Shown here one piece after another: positions 54,118 to 61,116 of a stretch of 64,000 bases of DNA. Made by a program: the position numbers and the translations under genes. The DNA is from Prochlorococcus marinus XMU1406 (GTDB taxonomy: Bacteria > Cyanobacteriota > Cyanobacteriia > PCC-6307 > Cyanobiaceae), in contig NZ_JAAORG010000001.1 of the NCBI RefSeq assembly GCF_017696055.1, forward strand, positions 868,001-932,000. Direction: 5' to 3'. The notes below the pieces were generated by a model. That model was given only the letters and a program-made list of their open reading frames with translations, was not told the DNA's origin and did not search any database. Each line of letters starts with the position of its first letter. Positions within the stretch are counted from its first letter, which is position 1.

Positions 54118-54242
54118 AATTTTTAAACTATTTATGACTATTCTATATACCTAGTAGTAGTAGTGTATTGTTCTAGATTTAAATTATTAACGGTTAAATT
54201 AATTTAAATTTTGGATATATTAAAAATATATACAAAAATTAC

Positions 54243-54350
54243 ATGATAGAAGTAGTTTGGTCAGTAAATATAATGATTGCAATTCTTATTATTGGTGTTG
54301 CCTGGGTTCTTTATTACATATTTACTTATGATCAAAAATTTACTTCCTAG
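54243..54350 (+). CDS. Very small membrane protein, 35 aa
   Basis: ATG at 54243 gives a single hydrophobic segment (VNIMIAILIIGVAWVLYYIF) with short soluble ends. The stop is 4 bases before the ATG of the Nif11-like gene. It may be cotranscribed with that gene. Family unknown. Confidence 0.5.
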   Translation: MIEVVWSVNIMIAILIIGVAWVLYYIFTYDQKFTS

Positions 54351-54354
54351 ATAA

Positions 54355-54537
54355 ATGTCAGAAAAAGATCTTAGTAATTTTCTAAAAAAAATAGAGCAAC
54401 TTAATCAAATTGCTGAGCTAATAAAAAATAATCCTAGTAAAAAGTTATCCCTTTCAAAATGCAAGAATCATGATGAAGTAATTAAATTAACCACTGAATG
54501 GGGTTTTGATATTGGTAAAAGGTGGGGAGAATATTAA
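54355..54537 (+). CDS. Nif11-like small protein, 60 aa
   Basis: The 60-residue protein begins MSEKDLSNFLKKIEQLNQIA and ends with EVIKLTTEWGFDIGKRWGEY; this matches the Nif11 domain pattern (LxxFLxxxxxxxxL, then a GFxI end). Nif11 domains occur as leaders of ribosomal peptides (such as prochlorosins) and as standalone proteins. Here no Gly-Gly cleavage site with a core peptide follows and no lanthionine synthetase is nearby, so it is better seen as a standalone Nif11 protein. Confidence 0.6.
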   Translation: MSEKDLSNFLKKIEQLNQIAELIKNNPSKKLSLSKCKNHDEVIKLTTEWGFDIGKRWGEY

Positions 54538-54622
54538 TTGATTTTATTACCAGCATTATTAAAATTGCCATCAACATCAAATTAAATTCCTAAGATTAAT
54601 TAGTATTTCTTGTATTGGAGTT

Positions 54623-55393
54623 ATGAAAGAAATTGGAGAGATAAAGTCAAATATATTTAAAATAGCTGCTGTTACAGATAGAGGGCAAAGATTAAATAAA
54701 TTAATTTCTCCTATGTATGAGGAAAAAGCTAATGAAATGGATGAATTGATTGATGCTCTTAAAGACTTTAGTTTTGAAATATCAGAAAAATTATTGTCTG
54801 GAGAGTGGGAATTAATTTTTTCTAATGTTGAATTATTTCGAAGTTCTCCTTTCTTCCTTGCTATTGAAAAGGCCTTAAATGATGAATTTAAAAGTAATCT
54901 TTTTTTTAAATTACATCAGTTGCAAGTAGGATCCTTTGGCATATCAACTATTGGGAGAATTGCTCAAAAGATTGATTTTGAAAAAAAAGAATTTATATCT
55001 ACTTTTGACACTACAATATTTGGGCTTACAACTATTCCTATCTTAGGTTGGTTCAAACTATTGCCTACTTTTGGTGGAAGAGTAATAACCCTAGCAAGTG
55101 ATTTAGTTTTAAGAAATAATTTACTTGATATGAACTTACAAAAGACAAAAGTTTCCAAAGTTGATGGACTTAATAAGATTCCATTATTTAGTAAATTACT
55201 TATGGATAGATGGTATCCAGTTAAAGAGGTATGGAATAAGTTACCTTGGAATAAAGAATCGCCAAATTGCCAGGTTTCAATTGTATATTTAGACGATGAA
55301 ATGAGAATTATGCAGGATATGTATGGGTCTATTTTTATTTATATAAGGCCTTCAATCTCCTTGTTGAATTCAAATTCAATCTCTAATGATTAA
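54623..55393 (+). CDS. Fibrillin (PAP) family protein, 256 aa
   Basis: The N-terminus has IFKIAAVTDRGQRLNKLISP, then ISEKLLSGEWELIFSNVELF, the start of the plastid-lipid-associated protein domain, and FDTTIFGLTTIPILGWFKLL and YLDDEMRIMQDMYGSIFIYI as its end. These proteins bind lipids at thylakoids and plastoglobule-like particles. It is intact, unlike the related gene at 51649-52191. A lipid/thylakoid role is inferred from the family. Confidence 0.85.
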   Translation: MKEIGEIKSNIFKIAAVTDRGQRLNKLISPMYEEKANEMDELIDALKDFSFEISEKLLSGEWELIFSNVELFRSSPFFLAIEKALNDEFKSNLFFKLHQLQVGSFGISTIGRIAQKIDFEKKEFISTFDTTIFGLTTIPILGWFKLLPTFGGRVITLASDLVLRNNLLDMNLQKTKVSKVDGLNKIPLFSKLLMDRWYPVKEVWNKLPWNKESPNCQVSIVYLDDEMRIMQDMYGSIFIYIRPSISLLNSNSISND

Positions 55394-55426
55394 TTAAAAC
55401 ACTTAAAATACTACCAGTAATTAAAT

Positions 55427-55588
55427 TCAAGATAATAATCCAGATCCTTTCAAATAAAATTTAAATAAAAGAATCACTAAAAGGTTTACTATTGCTAAGG
55501 CTACTAAGCCATTTCTGTTTTTTACATCTAATTTCTTAACTAAATTAGAAAGATAAACTACTGGATTTTCTGGCTCTTTATTATCCAA
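55427..55588 (-). CDS. Small membrane protein, 53 aa, TTG start
   Basis: A TTG at 55588 opens a frame with MDNKEPENPVVYLSNLVKKL, then RNGLVALAIVNLLVILLFKF as the hydrophobic segment and a short end. There is no ATG alternative. The soluble, acidic start and C-terminal span are in line with other small proteins here. Moderate confidence. Confidence 0.5.
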   Translation of the reverse strand: MDNKEPENPVVYLSNLVKKLDVKNRNGLVALAIVNLLVILLFKFYLKGSGLLS

Positions 55589-55684
55589 ATTTTATTTAAA
55601 TATTAATTTGACAAGAAAATATCACAGTTTCATTTGAAGAATCAAAATTGTAAAGATGAATATCCAAAAAGAAATAAATAATTT

Positions 55685-56059
55685 TTAACCCATAATTCCT
55701 GCATTTCTTAAAAACGCTTTACCCATATTGCCAATTACAAAAAATAGAGACAGATTAATTAAAAGGACTATTAATAATGCCAACATTTTATAGTTTGGAT
55801 TAGTTGAAATGCCATCAAATCCATTATTAAGAAATCTTTTAAAAAGTGATTTGTCAATTTTTAGTTTTTGTTGCTCAGAATCAAGTTTTACTTTTTCTTC
55901 TGAAGAATCTTGATTACTTGCTTTCTCTAGAAATTCTGTAAATGCCTTAACATTTTCTTCTTTTTTATTCCCCTCATTAAGATCTTTATTGTCCTCATTC
56001 AAATTGGGGGACGATTCGATTGAATTATTTTCCTCAGGATTAAGTTTTGAATCTTCCAA
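55685..56059 (-). CDS. Hypothetical acidic protein with C-terminal span, about 124 aa
   Basis: An ATG at 56113 would give 142 residues, but the first 18 codons lie inside a terminator-like hairpin and its T-run (56094-56126). A TTG at 56059 (start EDSKLNPEENNSIESSPNLN) is therefore preferred. The N-terminal 70 residues are low complexity and acidic, followed by LFKRFLNNGFDGISTNPNYK and a hydrophobic segment (LALLIVLLINLSLFFVIG). It is membrane-anchored. The function is unknown. Confidence 0.55.
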   Translation of the reverse strand: MEDSKLNPEENNSIESSPNLNEDNKDLNEGNKKEENVKAFTEFLEKASNQDSSEEKVKLDSEQQKLKIDKSLFKRFLNNGFDGISTNPNYKMLALLIVLLINLSLFFVIGNMGKAFLRNAGIMG

Positions 56060-56093
56060 ATTAATAGTAAATGCTAGGAGTATATTACACCAT

Positions 56094-56178
56094 AAAAAAA
56101 CCCACTCGATCAATAGAAGAGAGGGTTAGCTAAGGTTAAAGTTCCTATTTTGATAATAATTTATTTTAATTAAATTTG
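56094..56178 (-). ncRNA. Candidate small RNA or attenuator upstream of a hypothetical gene
   Basis: On the minus strand a hairpin with arms ACCCTCTC and GAGTGGGT (one T:T mismatch; 56119-56126 and 56100-56107) is followed by seven T. A TATGCT-like -10 box is at 56191-56186 with TSS near 56178. No gene ends upstream on this strand within 1.5 kb, so the hairpin either ends a short RNA of about 85 bases or acts as a leader attenuator of the gene at 55685. Confidence 0.4.
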
Positions 56179-56238
56179 CGGTTGTAGCATAATGAAGTTT
56201 TAATTTAGATTATATTCAAGGCGATTTTTTTCGTACAC

Positions 56239-56445
56239 ATGTTAGATGCAAATACTAAAAAAGCATGTAAAGATGATCCCTCAATAAGAGAAATTAAAAT
56301 TAGAAATATAGAACATGCTATTGAACAAGCAGAATTGATGATAAAAGAATCAAAAATGAGCCAAGAAGAATTAATCTTTTTAAAAAGAAAAATATCGGAC
56401 TCAAGACAAGATTTAGAGATACTTTATTTAATGAAAATTCAATGA
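56239..56445 (+). CDS. Small coiled-coil protein, 68 aa
   Basis: The protein starts MLDANTKKACKDDPSIREIK and continues with a long helix (NIEHAIEQAELMIKESKMSQ, then EELIFLKRKISDSRQDLEIL), very likely a coiled coil. It is soluble. No family is recognised. Confidence 0.55.
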   Translation: MLDANTKKACKDDPSIREIKIRNIEHAIEQAELMIKESKMSQEELIFLKRKISDSRQDLEILYLMKIQ

Positions 56446-56560
56446 ATATAAATTTGTTAATCTTTAAAAGGATTGAATTTATGCAAAGAAAATTAATTTG
56501 TATATTTGAAGACTTATAAAGTTTAAAGGGAATGTAATTATTTGTATAAAGGTTCTAGTT

Positions 56561-56662
56561 ATGTCTAAAAATAATCTATATATACCTTTAAAGGTTGTTC
56601 CATACATCTTCATTTCAATTACTGCCATAGCAATAACAGCAGCTACATATGTAATTACTTAG
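56561..56662 (+). CDS. Very small membrane protein, 33 aa
   Basis: ATG at 56561 gives MSKNNLYIPLKVVPYIFISI followed by a continuing hydrophobic stretch (TAIAITAATYVIT). A single span of Ala, Thr and Ile with a short polar head. An RBS-like AAAGG lies about 10 bases upstream. Moderate confidence as a gene. Confidence 0.45.
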   Translation: MSKNNLYIPLKVVPYIFISITAIAITAATYVIT

Positions 56663-56726
56663 TTCTATAAGCTATGTAAAGTTTTGAGATATTAAATAAA
56701 TTAAAATATTTGTAATAACTAATTGT

Positions 56727-56969
56727 ATGAATAAATTCAAAATAGCAATTTTTACAATATCAATAATCATATTTTCCCTAATTGGGATTAAAAAATTAAT
56801 TTATATAAATCAAGTTAAAGATATAAAAAATAAAGAAGAATCATTTTTAAATGAATCTATACGTGTTTTAAATGAATGTTTCGATCTAGAAAATAAAAAT
56901 AAAAGAACTCTTAATAAATCAATTGAATTAATTGAGTATTGCTTAGAGGAATATGGATATAAAAACTGA
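56727..56969 (+). CDS. Hypothetical membrane-anchored protein, 80 aa
   Basis: The hydrophobic start (KIAIFTISIIIFSLIGIKKL) is followed by a helical, charged region with two Cys (LNECFDLENK and IEYCLEEYGY). It is anchored with a soluble C-terminal part. No family is recognised. Confidence 0.55.
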   Translation: MNKFKIAIFTISIIIFSLIGIKKLIYINQVKDIKNKEESFLNESIRVLNECFDLENKNKRTLNKSIELIEYCLEEYGYKN

Positions 56970-57096
56970 TTTCAAAACTTGAATGATGAATTTCCTTAAT
57001 ACTCCATTAATATGCAAATAAAAATTTCTCATCAATAATCTTGTTATGTTCCATGATTTTTTATTAATAATATTTTCCTAATTTAATTTTTTTAAA

Positions 57097-57504
57097 ATGA
57101 CTAAAGTTAAATGTTCTTATTTAGGAAATTTAAACTGTGAGGCTATTCATCTACAATCTGGAAGTCTTATTAGAACTGATGCACCTTTAGATCACTGCGG
57201 TAAAGGTGAAAGTTTTTCCCCAACTGATTTATTAGCAACATCTCTAGGTACTTGCCTGCTAACCATCATGGCAATTAAAGCCAAATCGAAAGGATTTGAT
57301 TTGGAAGGTATATATTTAAATATTGAAAAAATAATGACACAAAATAGCGAAAGGAAGATAAAAGAACTAATAATAGATATTTTTATACCAGAGAGCACTT
57401 CTAATGAAACTATTGATTTTTTGAAAAAAGCTTCCAAAGAATGTCCAGTTACAAGAAATTTATCTCAAGAAATAGATATTAAAATTATTTGGCATCATGA
57501 ATAA
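57097..57504 (+). CDS. OsmC family protein, 135 aa
   Basis: OsmC/Ohr-type proteins reduce organic hydroperoxides by two Cys. The first Cys is in LLATSLGTCLLTIMAIKAKS and the second in LKKASKECPVTRNLSQEIDI. The start has CSYLGNLNCEAIHLQSGSLI and DAPLDHCGKGESFSPTDLLA, which match the YhfA-like subgroup. Length 135 is normal. It should be cytoplasmic. Confidence 0.92.
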   Translation: MTKVKCSYLGNLNCEAIHLQSGSLIRTDAPLDHCGKGESFSPTDLLATSLGTCLLTIMAIKAKSKGFDLEGIYLNIEKIMTQNSERKIKELIIDIFIPESTSNETIDFLKKASKECPVTRNLSQEIDIKIIWHHE

Positions 57505-57533
57505 ATCTCAAACATAGTAATTACAAAAATATA

Positions 57534-57644
57534 ATGAAATACTTTATTGGAATAATCATTCTTTTATTTGGAATATATATAATTACAGACTTGGCATTAA
57601 AGACTAGGTATACAAGAAAAAGACTTTCAAAAGGAAAAAAATAA
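57534..57644 (+). CDS. Very small membrane protein, 36 aa
   Basis: ATG at 57534 gives a hydrophobic segment (KYFIGIIILLFGIYIITDLA) and a basic end, TRYTRKRLSKGKK. It follows the OsmC gene by 29 bases. A possible real small membrane protein of the basic-tail type. Confidence 0.5.
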   Translation: MKYFIGIIILLFGIYIITDLALKTRYTRKRLSKGKK

Positions 57645-57713
57645 ATCTTTTAAATTTTTATATTGCAGATAAAGTTAATAGATTTATTTTTGCAATAAGA
57701 ATTAAGTCATATT

Positions 57714-58004
57714 TTAGTCTAATTTTTTCACTATTTTTTGGTCAATCAAACTAATCAAAGGGATCATGAAATTTACATTTATTCCAACAGTGCACCATGC
57801 ATAAATAATAAGAAAAAATATTTTTATAAATAAATTAGGGGGTAAGGTGAAAAATATTTTGAAAAACCCTCCAATGAATAATACTAATATTCCAATTTGA
57901 AAAAGACCTTTGATTATCCATTTAAGTCCATTTTTTTTAATGTTTTTATAAAACCAGAAAAAAACAAAACTAAATAATAATAAATATATAAAATTTATGA
58001 TCAT
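57714..58004 (-). CDS. Hypothetical membrane protein, 96 aa
   Basis: Three hydrophobic segments are visible (about residues 3-20, 36-54 and 58-85). The loop between the first two is basic. The start is ATG at 58004. No family is recognised. Confidence 0.55.
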   Translation of the reverse strand: MIINFIYLLLFSFVFFWFYKNIKKNGLKWIIKGLFQIGILVLFIGGFFKIFFTLPPNLFIKIFFLIIYAWCTVGINVNFMIPLISLIDQKIVKKLD

Positions 58005-58143
58005 CTTTTTGGAGAAAATCTAATAAATTTGCCATTATCAAGGCATGATGATAATTATCACTTTTTTATCTGCTGATTTTTTTAAAAAAAAGAAAAGTTA
58101 TACAAAAAACAATAAAAACAAATTATTTTTTTAACTTTTTATC

Positions 58144-58527
58144 TTAAAACATTTTGGATTTTAGTAAATCAACTCTTTTTTGATTCACTCCCAAATCACT
58201 TTCTCCAACTCTTGATTCTGATCTTATTGATAAGATGTTTGATTCAGGTAAAAAGGATACTTCTAAGTCGTCTACATACTTCATCCATTTACTGGTTGCC
58301 TCTGCATGAAGATAATCGCCATCAATTTCTACAATCTCAGTTCTTGGAGTGTTTTCTATAAATGATTTAATCTCTTCAAAAGGTTTCTCAAGATTATTTA
58401 CCTCCCATTCTTCTCGTACACAATGAGCAATTTCTACACAAGGTTTTAGTTCTATATGTGAGGCAAATGATGAAGAAGGGAATATAAAGCTTGAACAAAT
58501 TAAAATTGCTAAAAAAAGTATTTGCAT
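58144..58527 (-). CDS. DUF1499 secreted protein, 127 aa
   Basis: A signal peptide (ILFLAILICSSFIFPSSSFA) is followed by the DUF1499 domain: KPCVEIAHCVREEWEVNN, IVEIDGDYLHAEATSKWMKY, VDDLEVSFLPESNILSIRSE and SRVGESDLGVNQKRVDLL. It should be outside the cytoplasmic membrane. The function of the family is unknown. Its signal suggests a periplasmic or thylakoid-lumen location. Confidence 0.85.
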   Translation of the reverse strand: MQILFLAILICSSFIFPSSSFASHIELKPCVEIAHCVREEWEVNNLEKPFEEIKSFIENTPRTEIVEIDGDYLHAEATSKWMKYVDDLEVSFLPESNILSIRSESRVGESDLGVNQKRVDLLKSKMF

Positions 58528-58659
58528 TAACAGAAGAATTTAACGATTCATAATCTAACGAATTAAATTACTAATTTGTAATGAAGACCTAATTATTTTG
58601 TAAGAAAGCATATTTGTTTTTTATATTCAGAATCTAATATGTACTTCTAATAATCCCCA

Positions 58660-58750
58660 AAAAAAAAGATCCCTCAAAGAGAGATCTTTTTAAAATTGAT
58701 TTATATCAAGTGTTTCCTTGTTTCCACTGAAATAAATCAATTCCTCCTAC
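58660..58750 (-). ncRNA. Yfr2-family small RNA candidate
   Basis: On the minus strand an 11-bp stem (AATTGATTTAT with ATAAATCAATT; 58732-58742 and 58694-58704) closes a 27-base loop holding GGAAACAAGGAAACA, the doubled GGAAACA motif that I know from Yfr2-type sRNAs of picocyanobacteria. A terminator stem AAAGATC...GATCTTT (58666-58690) and a run of nine T follow. Boundaries are approximate. The Yfr2 identity rests on the motif and structure from memory; Yfr2 family RNAs are abundant and affect gene expression. Confidence 0.65.
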
Positions 58751-58824
58751 ACACAATCCTAATATCACACCTAAATTCAAAATATGTAATATCTAATAGA
58801 CCTCTATCTTAACTGTCACATGGC

Positions 58825-58925
58825 AAAAAATACAAAAAGTACTCAAACATCAAGGTCGAGTACTTTTAAAGTTATCAGAAAAAAGTGTGTGAGGAGTTTC
58901 TGATGTGTTCAATCTACTCCGTAGG
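58825..58925 (-). ncRNA. Yfr1-like small RNA candidate
   Basis: The minus strand has ACTCCTCACAC at 58897-58887, identical to the 11-base motif that defines Yfr1 in picocyanobacteria, where it pairs with target mRNAs. It is followed by a 10-bp terminator stem (AAAAGTACTC and GAGTACTTTT; 58867-58858 and 58844-58835) and a T-rich tail. Here the motif can also lie in a hairpin loop (ATCAGAAA and TTTTCTGAT). The canonical Yfr1 is, as I recall, beside guaB and trxA, so this may be an extra copy or a relative. Confidence 0.5.
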
Positions 58926-59020
58926 GAATTTAAAAGGCTACAGTATAAATTACTAATTATTTAAATCTTTCAGAAAAATTGGGCGTTGATGAAAAAAATA
59001 ATCAAAAAAATAAAAAATTA

Positions 59021-59155
59021 ATGAAAAGCATTTACAAAAAAATCATTTTTATTATTTCAACAATTGCTCTTTTTTCAGTAATAGTAGGTGTTGTCAAATA
59101 TTCGCTTACTTATATTGAAAATAATCCCGAAAAATACTTACCTTTACAAAAGTAA
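59021..59155 (+). CDS. Small membrane protein, 44 aa
   Basis: ATG at 59021 gives MKSIYKKIIFIISTIALFSV with a hydrophobic stretch to about residue 26, then a short acidic/polar end (TYIENNPEKYLPLQK). A plausible single-span protein. No family is recognised. Confidence 0.5.
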   Translation: MKSIYKKIIFIISTIALFSVIVGVVKYSLTYIENNPEKYLPLQK

Positions 59156-59232
59156 GACAAAAATTAAGTATAAATTCACTTCAAAAAATCTAAAAAGTGT
59201 CTTAAATATGATCTACATTGACAGCTTGAGTC

Positions 59233-59376
59233 ATGAAAATCAAAAATACTTCAGTTCTTAATCAGAATAATATTCATTTAAGTCAATTTAAAAATAAGCA
59301 TAAATATCAAATACTTGAAAATTACTGGAAGAAAAGAAAGAAAGAATGTGAAAAAAATCTTTCAAAATTTTGCTAA
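59233..59376 (+). CDS. Possible small basic protein, 47 aa
   Basis: ATG at 59233 gives MKIKNTSVLNQNNIHLSQFK with a basic, Lys-rich second half (YWKKRKKECEKNLSKFC) and two Cys. It lacks a membrane segment. Composition is close to random A+T-rich sequence, hence low confidence. Confidence 0.35.
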   Translation: MKIKNTSVLNQNNIHLSQFKNKHKYQILENYWKKRKKECEKNLSKFC

Positions 59377-59386
59377 CCGATAAATT

Positions 59387-59635
59387 ATGAATTTTATTTT
59401 TTCTTTTTTATTAGCATCTGTAATGTGGGTACAAGTTCCACAATGGGAAGCTGACTGGTCAAAATGTGCTGTAGATGTTCCCGATTCGTCATGTCACTGG
59501 TACGTAGCTGCTCCCGATAATACTTTTGGGGAAGGATTTAATTGGGAAAACGCTCCTTGGTTTGATGCTAATGGATTACAGGATGTAGCTAAGATTGAGA
59601 AAGAATCTGTAGTAGAAAAACTTCAGAATAACTAA
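59387..59635 (+). CDS. Conserved small protein, 82 aa, Trp-rich
   Basis: The start is hydrophobic (MNFIFSFLLASVMWVQVPQW), and the rest is rich in Trp and Asp, with CAVDVPDSSCHWYVAAPDNT and GEGFNWENAPWFDANGLQDV. It holds a Cys pair, Cys27 and Cys36. The N-terminus may be a signal peptide. The Trp-rich pattern looks conserved, but I do not know the family. Confidence 0.65.
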   Translation: MNFIFSFLLASVMWVQVPQWEADWSKCAVDVPDSSCHWYVAAPDNTFGEGFNWENAPWFDANGLQDVAKIEKESVVEKLQNN

Positions 59636-59718
59636 AGTTTCTATTTCATCAATTAACTTTTAAAAGTATTTAAATCTAGTTGGTTAGTGGTTAACTTTTG
59701 ATTAATTAAATAATTTTT

Positions 59719-59865
59719 ATGCGTTTCAAAGTAAGTCTCAAAAAAAATGGAAAGGAATTTGATGAAGTTGTTATAGCTAATAATAAAAAAGAAGCTATGG
59801 AAGTAGCTTTAAAAAACAATCCAGAAGCTCAAGCATTAAACTCTGATTGGACATTTAAGATTTAA
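59719..59865 (+). CDS. Small soluble protein, 48 aa
   Basis: ATG at 59719 gives MRFKVSLKKNGKEFDEVVIA followed by NNKKEAMEVALKNNPEAQAL and NSDWTFKI. The pattern, a strand, then a helix with EAMEVAL and a closing strand, is a tidy beta-alpha-beta mini-domain and reads as a real gene. It ends directly beside the znuB stop on the other strand. Confidence 0.6.
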   Translation: MRFKVSLKKNGKEFDEVVIANNKKEAMEVALKNNPEAQALNSDWTFKI

Positions 59866-60651
59866 TTATTTGCGAAGCTTAGGAATTAAAAGGGACGCAA
59901 CACAAATAACGCTAATTGCAGGTCCAGGCGAAAGATTAAAGACTATAGAGAGAATAAATCCAAGAAGTGAGATACATAATCCAAAAAATGAAGACCTCAT
60001 CATTGCAATTCTTAAACTATGAGCCTTATTTAGCCCTAACAAAGTTGGCGTAGAAAGAAGAGCAATTACAAGAATTACTCCCACTGCTGACATTGAACTA
60101 ACAATTACTAGTGCCGTTGTAAAACTCAAAGCAAGATTTAATAATGAAACGTTTATGCCACTTGCGGATGCACCTTCTGGATCTAATCCAACATAAACTA
60201 CCTTTTCATATCCAAAAGTCATTAAAAATATAAATACTAAAAAAGCAATTATTGTTCTAAGTAAATCTCCAAAATTTGCTGTCAATAAATCGCCAAATAA
60301 TACTGCCTCCAAATCAATCCTTATTCCGAGTAAAGGGATTATAAGGACCCCAAACCCAAGCATTCCAGCGAGAATAGTATTCATAACTGCTTCATAATTT
60401 TCACTTTTTCTATTAGTTAAACTTTCCGCAATTACTGAGCCCAGAAGACCACTTATAACACCACCAATTGAGGGGTGAATTCCAAGCGCTAATGCGAGAG
60501 CAAGTCCAGGCAAAACACAATGAGAGATTAAATTAACTTGTAATAATCTCTTATGGGTGATTAATACAGTTCCCATAGCTGGGCATAAGATCCCGGAAAA
60601 TATAGTTATTATTAATGGAACCAACCACCAGTTGTTATTAATAAAAGACAT
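59866..60651 (-). CDS. znuB: Zinc ABC transporter permease
   Basis: The membrane component of a high-affinity Zn(II) (or Mn/Zn) importer of the ABC-3 family. It has about eight hydrophobic segments; landmarks are ITIFSGILCPAMGTVLITHK, LLQVNLISHCVLPGLALALA, and the family's EGASASGINVSLLNLALSFT and SAVGVILVIALLSTPTLLGL. Length 261 is normal. It is split from znuC by the regulator gene on the opposite strand, an unusual arrangement. Zinc as substrate is supported by Zur, znuA and the COG0523 gene nearby. Confidence 0.92.
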   Translation of the reverse strand: MSFINNNWWLVPLIITIFSGILCPAMGTVLITHKRLLQVNLISHCVLPGLALALALGIHPSIGGVISGLLGSVIAESLTNRKSENYEAVMNTILAGMLGFGVLIIPLLGIRIDLEAVLFGDLLTANFGDLLRTIIAFLVFIFLMTFGYEKVVYVGLDPEGASASGINVSLLNLALSFTTALVIVSSMSAVGVILVIALLSTPTLLGLNKAHSLRIAMMRSSFFGLCISLLGFILSIVFNLSPGPAISVICVASLLIPKLRK

Positions 60652-60668
60652 TATTCGAAAGATTCGGT

Positions 60669-61103
60669 ATGATCAAAAATACGAGACAAAAAAAGATTTT
60701 GGAAACAATGGTAACTAAGTCTGACATTACCAAAAGACAAGAACAACTTCTCGAAGAACTTAATAAATGCGAGGATGAATTGAGCGGTCAAGAATTGCAT
60801 AGGCAGTTGATCACAAAAGGCAAATCTATGGGGTTGACCACTGTTTATAGAAATCTGCAAATCTTGATAAAGCATGGATTAATTCGTTCCAGACATCTCC
60901 CAACAGGAGAGGTTCTTTACACTCCCGTAGACAGAGATATTCATCATTTGACCTGCGTTCAATGCGGAGAGACTTCGAAAATGGAAGGTTGTCCTGTTAA
61001 AAATATTCATGCCCCTAAAGAAAATCCAAGAAAGTTTCAACTTTTGTTTCATACACTCGAATATTTCGGCCTTTGCCAAAACTGTTATCAAGCTCAAAAT
61101 TAA
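60669..61103 (+). CDS. zur: Fur-family zinc uptake regulator (Zur-type)
   Basis: A Fur-family repressor: the winged helix has SGQELHRQLITKGKSMGLTT and VYRNLQILIKHGLIRSRHLP, the regulatory metal site follows in RDIHHLTCVQCGETSKMEGC, and Cys96, Cys99, Cys136 and Cys139 form the structural zinc site. The location between znuB and znuC points to Zur and not Fur or PerR. The start may be ATG 60669 (17 bases from znuB's start) or ATG 60708; the second fits the helix better but both are open. The promoter then must lie within or next to znuB's start. Confidence 0.88.
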   Translation: MIKNTRQKKILETMVTKSDITKRQEQLLEELNKCEDELSGQELHRQLITKGKSMGLTTVYRNLQILIKHGLIRSRHLPTGEVLYTPVDRDIHHLTCVQCGETSKMEGCPVKNIHAPKENPRKFQLLFHTLEYFGLCQNCYQAQN

Positions 61104-61116
61104 GAAGGAACATTTT

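Larger units (their letters stand above)
58528..59020. other. Intergenic gap with two RNA candidates
   Basis: This 493-base gap has no convincing protein gene. It contains two candidate small RNAs on the minus strand (58660-58750 and 58825-58925), each with its own terminator hairpin. The remaining parts (58528-58659 and 58926-59020) show no repeats or open frames of note. Confidence 0.6.

Noticed and set aside
24272-59865. Prophage or integrated island with integrase
   Set aside because: No integrase, transposase, tRNA-bounded repeat or phage structural gene can be seen.
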